Below, in pieces: positions 36,296-45,841 of a stretch of 64,000 nt of DNA; the first letter of the stretch is position 1, and each line of letters opens with the position of its first letter. Origin of the DNA: Lentisphaeria bacterium UBA7640 (GTDB lineage Bacteria; Verrucomicrobiota; Lentisphaeria; Victivallales; Victivallaceae); contig DLIO01000109.1 of the NCBI GenBank assembly GCA_002483765.1, positions 1-64,000 on the forward strand, read 5' to 3'. Made by a program: the position numbers and the translations under genes. The notes under the pieces are model-generated. The model was not told the origin of the DNA. It worked only from the letters and a program-made list of their open reading frames with translations, and made no database searches.

Positions 36296-36949
36296 TTATT
36301 TTCTGCCGATTGGCTGAGTAAACTGGATACGATGCGATTCTGGTAATTTCATCTCTATTGCCAGTTTATCGATCTCAACTAAGCCGCAAACCACGGTGGA
36401 CAAATTAGCAGAAGCCGCATAAAGATAAACATTTTGTGACATGCTGCCAGCATGAAATGCGCCATACTTCGTAAACCCTGATTCGGGAATATTGACACGC
36501 TTCATCCGTTCATTGTCGGAAACATAGATCAAAACAACTGGCGCAGTCGTATGCATTTTTTTCTGCGTGCCGGTGAACTCGCGAAAGTCGCGGGGTTGTT
36601 CCAATTCGAGCTGATGCGCTTCTGGATTGTAGCGATACAGACCGTCAGGCATTGCCGCGAACAAAATCATTGAACGAGCGTCACGAGCAGTCGGAATGGT
36701 GAGTTTGCCGTTCTTGCGGGTCACGCCAGTCGCGGCAAAGAAAAGGTCTGACAACTCTTGTCTATTTAGCGGCGCCGCCGATATATTGCGTTTGGACTGA
36801 CGTTCATCGAGCGCAGCCATTAACGGTTTGCCACCTTTGCGATTAGGCGCGGGTAATTTTATAACTTTATCCGCAGCAAAACTATTCACCGCCAAAATGG
36901 CGATTAACGACATCATCAAGAATATCTGTTTCTTCAAATTAAACCTCAT
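36296..36949 (-). CDS. Exported SagB-type nitroreductase-family protein
   Basis: 217 residues with a signal-peptide-like N-terminus (IFLMMSLIAILAVNSFAA). The mature part has the SagB-type nitroreductase pattern: AALDERQSKRNI, LSDLFFAATGVTR, IPTARDARSMILFAA, GLYRYNPEAHQLE and GSMSQNVYLYAASANL. Flavin proteins of this family are usually cytoplasmic, so the export signal is odd and would need Tat-independent folding or periplasmic flavin loading. ATG 36949 is placed 19 bases after the metG stop, consistent with an operon; a longer frame would overlap metG. Confidence 0.85.
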   Translation of the reverse strand: MRFNLKKQIFLMMSLIAILAVNSFAADKVIKLPAPNRKGGKPLMAALDERQSKRNISAAPLNRQELSDLFFAATGVTRKNGKLTIPTARDARSMILFAAMPDGLYRYNPEAHQLELEQPRDFREFTGTQKKMHTTAPVVLIYVSDNERMKRVNIPESGFTKYGAFHAGSMSQNVYLYAASANLSTVVCGLVEIDKLAIEMKLPESHRIQFTQPIGRK

Positions 36950-36968
36950 GTTATTTAGGAAATATAGC

Positions 36969-38954
36969 TCAACCGACGCTGGCTCCGGATGGGATTTCTC
37001 CGTCAACAGTGATCAAGCGCAATGCGCCATCTTTGCTCTTTGCGCAGAGCAGCATACCGTGCGATTCAACGCCACGGATTTTTGCCGGCTTTAAGTTTGC
37101 AACCAAAACAATGGTTCGGCCTGGAAGTTGTTCCGGAGTATAAAACTGCGCAATTCCAGAAATAATTTGTCGCTCTTCGCCTCCGACATCCAATTTTAGC
37201 TGCAATAATTTATCGGCTCCTTTAACTTTTTGTGCCTCAATTACTTGAGCAGTCAACAACTGCACTTTGGTGAAGTCTTCAATACCAATTAAGCTCACGC
37301 CTTTTGGGGCCTTTGGGGCAGCTTTGCAAGTGGGTTTCGCGACCGGTTCTGCAGTTTTCTTTGGCAAAGCATAACGTGGGAATAGCACGTCGATATCACG
37401 AACTTTAAGACCGCTCAATACGTTATTGGTGTGAAACTTACGTAATTCGACAACATTAAAATGTACTGGTTGATCTTTATCAAGCCCCAGCGCTTCGCGG
37501 ATTTCTGCCATCTTCTCTGGCATTACCGGATCAAGCAAGATTGAAACAATGCGCAAAAGTTCAGCGGAGCTATAAAGAACCGTATTCAAACGTTCAGTTT
37601 CACCTTTTTTGGCTAAACTCCAGGGCGCGGTCTGTTCGAGATAGCGGTTTCCTGCGCGAACCGCATTCATGACCTGTTCCATGCCAGAATCGAGGCGCAT
37701 GGTATTAACCGCCACACTCGCTGAAATGATAGCGTTATCGATCGCCGCCGCTAAGTCACGCTCTTCGTCTTGAAACTGGCCGGGTTTTGGAATAACTCCA
37801 TCACCAACTCGCAGCGTCATTTTGATGACACGGCTCAGCAGGTTCCCCAGATCGTTAACTAGGTCCGTATTATAACGGGTAATAAATACTTCTTGTGAAA
37901 ACGATGCGTCCTGCCCCGGCGTCATCGCTGAAGTCAAGAAATAGCGAAAAGCGTCGACTCCGACTAAATCAATCATAGTCATCGGATTAACAACATTGCC
38001 GATACTTTTGCTCATCTTCATTTCGTCGAACATCCACCAACCATGAGCGAAAATTGTTTTAGGCATCTCGACGCCCATTGCTTTTAACATAGTTGGCCAG
38101 TAAACTGTGTGAGTGGTCAAAATATCTTTGCCAATCAGATGGCATGAAGCTGGCCACCATTTTTTGAATTTCTGTTCATCCTGTCTGTAGCCTACGCCAG
38201 AGATATAATTAATCAAAGCATCAAACCAAACATAACAGACATAATCATGGTCGAAAGGTAATTCAATTCCCCAACTCAAACGTGATTTTGGGCGTGAAAT
38301 ACATAAATCACCCAACTTCCCGCTTTTAAGGAAACCGAGCGTTTCGTTAGCACGGAATGCCGGGCGAATGAAAAGCGGATTGTCATTGATATAATCAATC
38401 AACCATTCCTGATATTTCCCCATGCGGAAAAAATAGTTTGACTCGATAATTTCATTAGTCTCACGTTCGCAATCGGGGCAAAGTCGCTCGTCTTTAAGAT
38501 CTTTGTCGGTAAAAAAACGCTCGCATGGTACGCAATAGTGACCTTTGTAATGATCTTTGTAAATTTCACCACGATCAAAAAGATCTTGTAGAATTTCTTG
38601 GACGACTTTTTTGTGTTCATCTTCAGTTGTGCGAATAAAAGCATCATTTGAGATGCCAAGACGTTGCCACAGTTCTTGAAAACGCACAACGGTGGTGTCG
38701 CATTGTTCCTGTGGCGTGATCCCTTGAGCCTCTGCCGCGCGCTGAACCTTTTGACCGTGTTCATCGGTTCCAGTCAGGAAAAACGTTGGAATATTCTCCG
38801 AGCGGTGGTAACGTGCCAGAACATCTGCCAAAATAGTCGTATACGAATGACCAATATGCGGTTTATCGTTTACGTAATAGATCGGAGTAGTTACGTAATA
38901 CTTCTCTGGTAGGTTGAAAATTTCCGTTTTTCCCGTCATTCCGGTTTTACTCAT
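36969..38954 (-). CDS. metG: Methionyl-tRNA synthetase with C-terminal tRNA-binding domain
   Basis: 661 residues, class I synthetase. The HIGH signature reads PHIGHSY near residue 35 and KMSKS is present as KMSKSIGN near 314. A zinc-binding insert has CVPCERFF and CPDCERE. The C-terminal 110 residues form a Trbp111/EMAP-like tRNA-binding domain (DFTKVQLLTAQVIEAQKVKGADKL, then RTIVLVANLKP and GMLLCA). ATG 38954 has GAGGA upstream; a TTG at 38969 is less likely. Divergent from pepF. Confidence 0.98.
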   Translation of the reverse strand: MSKTGMTGKTEIFNLPEKYYVTTPIYYVNDKPHIGHSYTTILADVLARYHRSENIPTFFLTGTDEHGQKVQRAAEAQGITPQEQCDTTVVRFQELWQRLGISNDAFIRTTEDEHKKVVQEILQDLFDRGEIYKDHYKGHYCVPCERFFTDKDLKDERLCPDCERETNEIIESNYFFRMGKYQEWLIDYINDNPLFIRPAFRANETLGFLKSGKLGDLCISRPKSRLSWGIELPFDHDYVCYVWFDALINYISGVGYRQDEQKFKKWWPASCHLIGKDILTTHTVYWPTMLKAMGVEMPKTIFAHGWWMFDEMKMSKSIGNVVNPMTMIDLVGVDAFRYFLTSAMTPGQDASFSQEVFITRYNTDLVNDLGNLLSRVIKMTLRVGDGVIPKPGQFQDEERDLAAAIDNAIISASVAVNTMRLDSGMEQVMNAVRAGNRYLEQTAPWSLAKKGETERLNTVLYSSAELLRIVSILLDPVMPEKMAEIREALGLDKDQPVHFNVVELRKFHTNNVLSGLKVRDIDVLFPRYALPKKTAEPVAKPTCKAAPKAPKGVSLIGIEDFTKVQLLTAQVIEAQKVKGADKLLQLKLDVGGEERQIISGIAQFYTPEQLPGRTIVLVANLKPAKIRGVESHGMLLCAKSKDGALRLITVDGEIPSGASVG

Positions 38955-39089
38955 GGATATATTCCTCAATATTTATAGTGGTTTAAATTCAAAAAATCAT
39001 CTTTTAATATAAATCCCGGCGGTAGCTTTTCAAAGTCACGAAGCGAAACTATATTATCATTTAACTTTTCACTCGATCAAGGAGAAAAT

Positions 39090-40886
39090 ATGTCTGGACT
39101 ACCATTGCACAACGAATTACCAATAAACGAAACCTGGAACCTCGAATTACTCTATGCGGATATCGCTACCTGGGAAAAGGATTTTAATAAAATTGACGGA
39201 TTATCAACTGAATTTAACCGCTATCGCGGCCGTCTACATGAATCCCCTGAAACGATGTTGCGTGCCTTCGAAGCCTCCGACGCACTTCAGCGCATGGCGG
39301 AAAAAGTTTATTGTTATGCCCACCTCAAAGCTGACGAAAACACCGCACATTCAGAAAACCGTGCCAGAGTCGGTCGGATTGAAAGCAAATTCGCTGCAAT
39401 ATCTGGTGAAACCGCGTGGTTTGAACCCGAATTTATGGCCATTGACGATGCCAAAATACAACAGTTTGCGAACTCCAAAACGCTGGCTTTTTACCGTAAA
39501 AGTATTGATGAATTGTTACGTGAACGTGCCCATGTGTTATCTGAAAAAGAGGAACGCTTACTTGGCTTGAGTTCAGATGCGATGGGTTCCGCCAGCAAAG
39601 TTTTCTCCACTTTGAACAACGCTGACTTGACCTTTCCCAAAATCACTGACGAAAATCAGAAGAAAAAGGAGTTAACCCACGGCAACTATATCAACTTCAT
39701 GGAGAACGGCAATCGGCTCGTGCGCAAACGCGCTTTTAATGCAATGTTCGACACCTACAAAAAATATCGCAATACTATGGCTGCGACGCTCGATGGCACA
39801 GTGAAACGACACGTTTTTCATGCAAAAATACGCAATTATCCCTCTTCTTTGGAGGCGTCGTTGTTTTCCGACAATGTTCCAGTTGCAGTTTACAATAACC
39901 TGATTCAAGCAGTACATGAAAAGCTTCCACATCTGCACCGGTACCTGAAAGTGCGTCAAAAAGCGCTCAAGATCCGCAAAATGGATATGTACGACCTTTA
40001 TAACCCGCTAGTGCCTGATTATCGCATGGAAGTAAGTTTCGAACAAGCTGCCGAATGGGTTAAAGGAGCACTAAAACCGCTCGGTGAAGAGTATCAGAAT
40101 ATTTTGAATCAAGCTTTTGAACAACGTTGGATTGACATCAAAGAGTGTAAGGGCAAACGTTCCGGAGCCTATTCGAGCGGTTGCTATGACAGTGTTCCAT
40201 ATATTTTGTTGAACTTCAATAATACACTCAACGACGTGTTTACGCTCGCGCACGAACTGGGTCATTCAATGCACAGTTATTATTCAAATCACGCCCAAAA
40301 TTATCATTATGCCAATTACAGTATTTTTGTCGCAGAAGTAGCGTCGACTACCAATGAACTGTTGTTGCACGAACATCTGATGAAACAGAATAACGATACC
40401 GAATGGCACACTTATCTGCTCTCCCATCTGGCCGACGGAATCCGTGGAACCATCTACCGCCAAACCATGTTCGCCGAATTTGAGAAACATATCCACGAAG
40501 CTGGCGAAAAATCAATCACGCTGACCGCTGACCAATTGTCCGCAGATTACTACAAGTTGAACAATGATTATTTCGGAGCGGTTATCAAAGCAAATCGTCG
40601 GGTTGAAATGGAATGGGCACGAATTCCCCATTTTTATTATAATTTTTATGTTTACAAATATGCGACCGGCATGTCAGCGGCGGCGCAGTTGTCACAAAAT
40701 ATACTAAGTGGCGATGCGACTAAACTTCGAGCATATCTAGGCTTTTTGAAAGCCGGTGATTCCAAAGATGTTTTGGATATTATGAAAGATGCTGGAGTAG
40801 ATTTGACCACTCCAGCGCCAGTACATGCGGCATTAGACAAATTCAACGATATCGTCACCGAACTGGAGACGAAACTAAAACTTTAA
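39090..40886 (+). CDS. pepF: Oligoendopeptidase F (M3B family)
   Basis: 598-residue cytoplasmic zinc metallopeptidase. The zinc motif HELGH is His388-His392 in FTLAHELGHSMHSYYS, and the downstream Glu ligand lies in VAEVASTTNELLL near 416. N- and C-terminal segments match PepF throughout (ASLFSDNVPVAVYNNLI, KAGDSKDVLDIMKDAGVD), and length equals the family norm. AAGGAGA ribosome site. It probably degrades small peptides for amino acid supply. Confidence 0.97.
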   Translation: MSGLPLHNELPINETWNLELLYADIATWEKDFNKIDGLSTEFNRYRGRLHESPETMLRAFEASDALQRMAEKVYCYAHLKADENTAHSENRARVGRIESKFAAISGETAWFEPEFMAIDDAKIQQFANSKTLAFYRKSIDELLRERAHVLSEKEERLLGLSSDAMGSASKVFSTLNNADLTFPKITDENQKKKELTHGNYINFMENGNRLVRKRAFNAMFDTYKKYRNTMAATLDGTVKRHVFHAKIRNYPSSLEASLFSDNVPVAVYNNLIQAVHEKLPHLHRYLKVRQKALKIRKMDMYDLYNPLVPDYRMEVSFEQAAEWVKGALKPLGEEYQNILNQAFEQRWIDIKECKGKRSGAYSSGCYDSVPYILLNFNNTLNDVFTLAHELGHSMHSYYSNHAQNYHYANYSIFVAEVASTTNELLLHEHLMKQNNDTEWHTYLLSHLADGIRGTIYRQTMFAEFEKHIHEAGEKSITLTADQLSADYYKLNNDYFGAVIKANRRVEMEWARIPHFYYNFYVYKYATGMSAAAQLSQNILSGDATKLRAYLGFLKAGDSKDVLDIMKDAGVDLTTPAPVHAALDKFNDIVTELETKLKL

Positions 40887-40915
40887 ATGGAAAGTGTTGT
40901 AAAGTTTTGAGCAGA

Positions 40916-41329
40916 TTATGGAGCACGAACATACTTTGGCATGTCATTAAACATCACGCCGTTTTTGCCGGACAGGATAGGATTCCCGCCGGTGACGGCT
41001 GGTTCGTTTACGTAGTTAGTTTTCCCGCGCTTGATTAGCGCCAAACCGTCCCAGATGAAATCTTCCTGTTTGCCTTGCGCAGTGGCGGAAGCGATCTGAC
41101 CGTTGACCGAATAACTATAGCTATTGATAATCTTGTCGTTTTCAGTGATGGACATCACTTTGTTTAGCCAGTTGTAAGCATAGGTTTTGTCGCCCTCTTT
41201 AACCATACGGCCTGCCGCGTCATATTCGTATTGAGTGGTTTTGCCATCAGTGGTACTGGAAAGTAACTGATTACTTTTGCCATAGCTGTGCAAATAAAAA
41301 TCTCTCGAGATAAAACTTGAGTAATTCAT
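40916..41329 (-). pseudogene. RHS/YD-repeat protein fragment (relic)
   Basis: 137 residues. YD-repeat units are visible (TTQYEYDAAGRMVKEGDKT, NSYSYSVNGQIASATA) followed by FIWDGLALIKRG and NPILSGKNGVMFND, which is the conserved core-end of RHS proteins. The N-terminal 15 residues do not look like RHS, and after FNDMP the reading frame departs and stops where RHS proteins continue with LGS-type sequence. No upstream RHS body or downstream toxin or immunity gene is present. It is best read as a remnant left after deletion or recombination. A half palindrome sits about 140 bases upstream. Confidence 0.8.
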
Positions 41330-41470
41330 GGTACCCTCATTTGATATGAACGCGATTCGTATCCTGAATATAACCTTTAAAAATTAAAGCACAACTTTAT
41401 CTGAGAGAATTATTTTGCAACGAAAAAATAGACATTTCTCGCAACCCAAAATCTTCATAACTTGTTATTC

Positions 41471-41488
41471 TAATGCGCGCGCTAATTT
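41471..41488. repeat. Half copy of the GCGC palindrome
   Basis: Only one arm remains: ATGCGCGCGCTAATT (from 41473), with the other side replaced by unrelated AT-rich sequence. It lies 42 bases past the stop of the glycosyltransferase gene (minus strand), between it and the RHS relic. Confidence 0.85.
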
Positions 41489-41530
41489 AAGAGATAAATT
41501 ACAATATTTTCTTTCGTGATTATAAAGCCT

Positions 41531-42712
41531 TTAATTTTTTGTTTTGGTCAGCCGTAGGAACTCGGTCTCCAAAATGTCGCACATGGTTTGCGCGGCGAAT
41601 TGCGCGGCCACTTTTTGCCGGCCATTTTTGCCCATTTGCAAAGCTAACGCGGGATCATTCAAGATTTTATTGACGCCCTCCGCTGCTTCAGCGATGGAAC
41701 CAGCACTGGCTAGAAATCCAGTTTCTCCGGGAATAATCACCTCGGGAGTGCCGTCGAGAGCAAATCCCACTGCTGGTTTGCCGCATGCTAACGCCTGCAC
41801 CACACAGCGCGGTAATCCTTCGTGAAGCGAAAGATGCAGCAAAATATCCATTAGCGCGGTGTAACGACAGACCTGTGACGGCGCCACCAATCCAGCGAAA
41901 TGGAATTTATCTTTCATGTTCAATTTAACGATTTCGGCATCTATGCTGGCGCGCATCGGTCCATCGCCAACAATCAAAAAATGGGTTTCGGGATGAACGT
42001 CAAGAACTTTTCTTGCTACAGGAATAAAATATTCATAACCTTTTTGTTCAAAAAGCCGGGCAATGGCACCGACCACTTTGACATTCGCTGGGATATTGAG
42101 TTCAGCCCGCAATTCGGATTCAGGGAGAGCATTGATAAAATCTTCAATATCCATGCCGCTGTAAACTACTTGGTATTTTTCACGCGGAGCAATGTTCGCT
42201 TCGACACATTGGTCAATCATCGCTTGAGCGACCGCATAAATTCGGTGACAGCGTTTCGCGGCAAAACGTTCGGCAGTGCGATAAAGCCAATTATTAAATT
42301 TACTTTGGTATGGGTGAAACGCCTGACCATGCACGGTGTGAACAACGGCCTTCACTCCAGCGTGCCAAGCGGCGGCGCGCCCGATCACTCCGGCCTTAGA
42401 AGTGTGGGTGTGAACGACGTCAAAGCCACGTTCACGGCAAAGTTTTTTGATATGGCGATACGCCTGAAAATCTTTCAATGGATTAATTTCACGCACTAGC
42501 GATGGAATTTCAATAATCTCAAACTCCGGTAGATTAGTATTTTTAAATAGATTACCTTCAGTTCCAGAAGTTGGCCCAGTAATCAACACCACTTCGTGAC
42601 CTTTGTTCAGGTGCCCGACAATGGTTAACAAAGTATTTTCCTGCGCGCCACCAACAATCATACGAGTGATTACGTGGGCTATTTTAAGTTTTCTATCGTC
42701 GTTCGAAGACAT
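41531..42712 (-). CDS. Glycosyltransferase family 4 protein
   Basis: 393-residue GT-B retaining transferase. N-terminal KIAHVITRMIVGGAQENTLL, then VVHTHTSKAGVIGR, and the C-terminal donor site HLSLHEGLPRCVVQALACGKPAVGFALDGTPEVI with the E-x7-E signature near 300. ATG 42712 has GGAGG nine bases upstream, and it starts inside the last 20 bases of comEC, so expression is coupled. Resembles enzymes that build lipid-linked or surface polysaccharides, but the acceptor is unknown. Confidence 0.92.
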   Translation of the reverse strand: MSSNDDRKLKIAHVITRMIVGGAQENTLLTIVGHLNKGHEVVLITGPTSGTEGNLFKNTNLPEFEIIEIPSLVREINPLKDFQAYRHIKKLCRERGFDVVHTHTSKAGVIGRAAAWHAGVKAVVHTVHGQAFHPYQSKFNNWLYRTAERFAAKRCHRIYAVAQAMIDQCVEANIAPREKYQVVYSGMDIEDFINALPESELRAELNIPANVKVVGAIARLFEQKGYEYFIPVARKVLDVHPETHFLIVGDGPMRASIDAEIVKLNMKDKFHFAGLVAPSQVCRYTALMDILLHLSLHEGLPRCVVQALACGKPAVGFALDGTPEVIIPGETGFLASAGSIAEAAEGVNKILNDPALALQMGKNGRQKVAAQFAAQTMCDILETEFLRLTKTKN

Positions 42713-44900
42713 ATTCAGTGACCTCCAAAATATTGCTGTTGGTGAAATCCATCTCGTACGGTTCAAACCCGGGCTGTTGCAGAATCATTTTAACGCGCCC
42801 ACGGTTGATCCGAATTATATCAAGGTTAATATTGAAGTTATTATGACGGTATTCAATACGATTGCTAGTGTTTTTACTAATAAACTTTAATTTGTCGGCG
42901 TGCTCGACGATTGGAATCCGCATTGAAACAGCACTATTCGCTACCCGATAAAGATACTGCCGTCCGGTTGGTTGAGCTGTAATAACCATCTTACCGACGG
43001 CCATTGAGCTTAACAATTTTTGGCCACCGCCGCACTGTTTTTTTAGATTGCCAGTAAAAAACAGGGTTCCAATGTTGAATACTCCTTTGATGCGCAACTG
43101 ATCGACGGCAGCGTTAGCTAATTCATAAGTTGGGGCGTTGATGGCAATGGTTTCGTCTTGGCTTAAAAACAAAATCATCGACGCAGTTACGTCGTCACCA
43201 TTGATAATCAGCACGGATGGGGGCATCGAGAGCGCTTGCCAACGCCAGAAACCGAACAGAGTCAAGATCACAATAATGGCTGCCGTCGGCATAAAACGTT
43301 TTCGTACCGTTAATAACATCGTAAACGCGAAGAAAAACAACAATATCATCCACACTTCTGGTCTAGCGCATGAAATACTGTCAAAGTTTAGATAAAAACC
43401 GTTACAAATCATTTTTATCGTTTCCAAAATAAATTCGATTGCGGAAGCGCAGGATTGGGAGAACGACGCAAATAGAATTAATGGATACAGTGGCCAAATC
43501 AGCGGTATCAGAAGGATATTTGTCGCTACTGATAACGGAAAAAGAATCCCTTGATAATATAACGAAAGAACACTTCCGGCGAGCCAGGCAACCGTGCAAC
43601 CAAAAAGGATTTCGCCAAACCTGCCGAATATTTGTAATCTTATTCTACTTAAAAAAGTGTGACGCGAAGACGGTATCCAGCGCCAGCGTTCAAAAGCCAA
43701 ATCGCGCCAACGTCCAACACAATTGCTTGAAATCAATAAAAATGTTACGACAAGAAATGAATACTGAAAGCCCATATCGTAGAGATAACCTGGATTGTAA
43801 AGTAAAAGTAACGCCGCCACCAAAAAGACGGTATTCAGGCCCGGCGTTCGCAACATAAACGCGCGACTCCAACTCCACAGCGCAATCATCAAAAACGCGC
43901 GTACCGATGGCGCGTTCATGCCTGTAGCTGCCACATAAATAAATAACGCTACCGGGATTACCAAATAACGTATTCGAAAAGGTAACGGACGAAAACAAAA
44001 ACCAAGCAACAATGCTAAAATCCCGACATGTAATCCGGAAACAGTAAATAGATGAACGGTGCCACTAAAAATAAAGCTTTTGCGTACGTCACGGCTGACT
44101 CCTTGAGGACAACCAAATAGCAGTGTCGCAATCATCTGTTTGTTTTCAATGCTTTTGAGATGCTGCGTGACACCATTCAAAACACTTCCGCGCAACTGCA
44201 ATATTTTACGATAAAAATGGGAATATAAACTTGTTTGATATTCAATTGGCGTGTATTCAGATGCGTAAAACACTCGTTGAATGCCACGATTTTTAAGAAA
44301 ATCGGCGTAATCAAAGCCGATAACACCGTAAGTTTTATCCGTTTTTATAATGTGGTTACGCTGAAAAATAATTTTCTGATAAATGGAATCTCGCCGGGAA
44401 TCCTGAAAAAAACCTTTGAGTTCTAGGGTATCTCCATAGAACGGATTTAGTTCTTTCGCGCGGATGATTATCGAACCAGTCGAAGGTTTAAAGTCATTTT
44501 CGCCTGACAATTTGACTGCAGCTATTTCTGCTTTGATCATTCGCGGCGGCGGTAACCATGGCGAATTTTCACCCACACATGATGGATCACTAATTCGTAC
44601 TTTTATGGTAGCGGCGGCATCACGATTATTTAGTAGTTTCAAATACTGGTCATGAGGCAACTGCCACTGCAAGAAAACACCTATCAAACTAAGTGTTAGT
44701 GCTGTAATGAAAATTAATTTATGACGTCGCTTCAACAACCATAATGCCAACAATAAAGTTCCAGTAATGACCCGCCAATCAGCAGTATTGCCACAAATAA
44801 CGCCGCATAAAACAATAATTCCAGGATGAGTATTTGCCGGCAGGATTTTACTACGCCAAACCTTAGCGATATTTTTCAGCGCGCACCAAAAGTTGTTCAT
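42693..44900 (-). CDS. ComEC/Rec2-family integral membrane protein
   Basis: 735 residues. It has an N-terminal soluble DUF4131-like OB segment between early helices, then the Competence domain of about ten helices with FSGTVHLFTVSGLHVGILALLLG near 290, the signature of ComEC DNA-uptake channels. The C-terminal 190 residues occupy the place of the metallo-beta-lactamase domain, but the HxHxDH motif is missing (VLIINGDDVTASMILF instead of the usual active site). It may be a channel lacking nuclease activity. ATG 44900 is inferred; the upstream PHP gene overlaps it by 38 bases. Confidence 0.88.
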   Translation of the reverse strand: MNNFWCALKNIAKVWRSKILPANTHPGIIVLCGVICGNTADWRVITGTLLLALWLLKRRHKLIFITALTLSLIGVFLQWQLPHDQYLKLLNNRDAAATIKVRISDPSCVGENSPWLPPPRMIKAEIAAVKLSGENDFKPSTGSIIIRAKELNPFYGDTLELKGFFQDSRRDSIYQKIIFQRNHIIKTDKTYGVIGFDYADFLKNRGIQRVFYASEYTPIEYQTSLYSHFYRKILQLRGSVLNGVTQHLKSIENKQMIATLLFGCPQGVSRDVRKSFIFSGTVHLFTVSGLHVGILALLLGFCFRPLPFRIRYLVIPVALFIYVAATGMNAPSVRAFLMIALWSWSRAFMLRTPGLNTVFLVAALLLLYNPGYLYDMGFQYSFLVVTFLLISSNCVGRWRDLAFERWRWIPSSRHTFLSRIRLQIFGRFGEILFGCTVAWLAGSVLSLYYQGILFPLSVATNILLIPLIWPLYPLILFASFSQSCASAIEFILETIKMICNGFYLNFDSISCARPEVWMILLFFFAFTMLLTVRKRFMPTAAIIVILTLFGFWRWQALSMPPSVLIINGDDVTASMILFLSQDETIAINAPTYELANAAVDQLRIKGVFNIGTLFFTGNLKKQCGGGQKLLSSMAVGKMVITAQPTGRQYLYRVANSAVSMRIPIVEHADKLKFISKNTSNRIEYRHNNFNINLDIIRINRGRVKMILQQPGFEPYEMDFTNSNILEVTEYVFERR

Positions 44901-45729
44901 AAAATTCAAATGGCACGCGTAAGCCGCCGTTGCCAATTCCTATCGTTGATTCATGGTTATCGCCATGAAAATCGGAACCACCAGACATCCCAAGGTCAAA
45001 TTCGACGGCATAATCAATCAAAGCGTTACTTTGTTCTTCATTGAACGACGAATAGTAAACCTCAAGTGCGTCCAAGCCGTGACGTTTTAAATACTTGATG
45101 GCTTTGCGACACCATGGATATTCACCCGCTTGTCGAAAAATAGGATGTGCCCAAACCGCGACTCCACCTGCGCCATGAATCTGCGCGATCGCCTCTGGAG
45201 GCGAGGTCAATGGGCGCGCTACATAACCCGGACGTCCTCTTTTTAGTAATCGGTCAAAAACATCATTCATAGATTCAAAACCACCTTTATTCAACAATGT
45301 TTTGGCGATATGTGGCCGTCCAACGATATCTCCACCGGCTTGTTCGGCCGCTTCTTTTAAGGTTATGTCATAACCTCGTGCCTGAAGCTTGGCGATGATT
45401 CCTTGATTGCGTTCATGACGCCCATCGGCGATTTTCTTGAGAAAATTATTTAGATCACTTGATTTATGATCAATAAACAGCCCAACAATATGCACTTCAC
45501 GCCGTTCAAAAGTCGTGGAAATCTCGACGCCGGGAATCGCGATAATTGAACGTCCTTCAGCGGCAGTTAAAAACTCATCAACACCTGCAGTGGTGTCGTG
45601 GTCAGTCAACGCTACTGCTCCCAGATTTTGGCGTTCCGCCAGTTCCAAAACTTGCGTCGGCGTACAAGAACCGTCAGATTCAGTAGAGTGTGTGTGAAGA
45701 TCGATGAGTGTTGTTGCTTGAATTGTCAT
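44863..45729 (-). CDS. PHP-domain metal-dependent phosphoesterase (TrpH/RNase AM-like)
   Basis: 288 residues. PHP motifs in order: LIDLHTHSTESDGS (residues 8-21), ALTDHDTTAGVDEF, GVEIST, GRPHIAK, VAVWAHPIFR, and SGGSDFHGDNH (260s). These give a trinuclear metal site typical of the YciV family, which hydrolyses nucleoside 3',5'-bisphosphates and short RNA 5' ends. AGGAAAA ribosome site. First gene of the PHP-comEC-glycosyltransferase unit, with overlapping junctions. Confidence 0.93.
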   Translation of the reverse strand: MTIQATTLIDLHTHSTESDGSCTPTQVLELAERQNLGAVALTDHDTTAGVDEFLTAAEGRSIIAIPGVEISTTFERREVHIVGLFIDHKSSDLNNFLKKIADGRHERNQGIIAKLQARGYDITLKEAAEQAGGDIVGRPHIAKTLLNKGGFESMNDVFDRLLKRGRPGYVARPLTSPPEAIAQIHGAGGVAVWAHPIFRQAGEYPWCRKAIKYLKRHGLDALEVYYSSFNEEQSNALIDYAVEFDLGMSGGSDFHGDNHESTIGIGNGGLRVPFEFYEQLLVRAEKYR

Positions 45730-45783
45730 TATTTTCCTAGCTGTTTAAATATCATAAACTACTATCAGCGGATAAAAATACCA

Positions 45784-45811
45784 TTGCAAAGGTAGCATTT
45801 TCAACTATATT
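45784..45811 (+). promoter_or_regulatory. Candidate promoter of the DksA-like gene
   Basis: TTGCAA (45784-45789), 16-base spacer, TATATT (45806-45811), about 30 bases before the start. Confidence 0.4.
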
Positions 45812-45841
45812 AGTTGGCTAAACCTTAACGAGGAAATGATT

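Noticed and set aside
40916..41329. Active RHS toxin or contact-dependent system.
   Set aside because: Only a short core-end fragment remains, with no body, toxin tip, immunity gene or secretion gene nearby.
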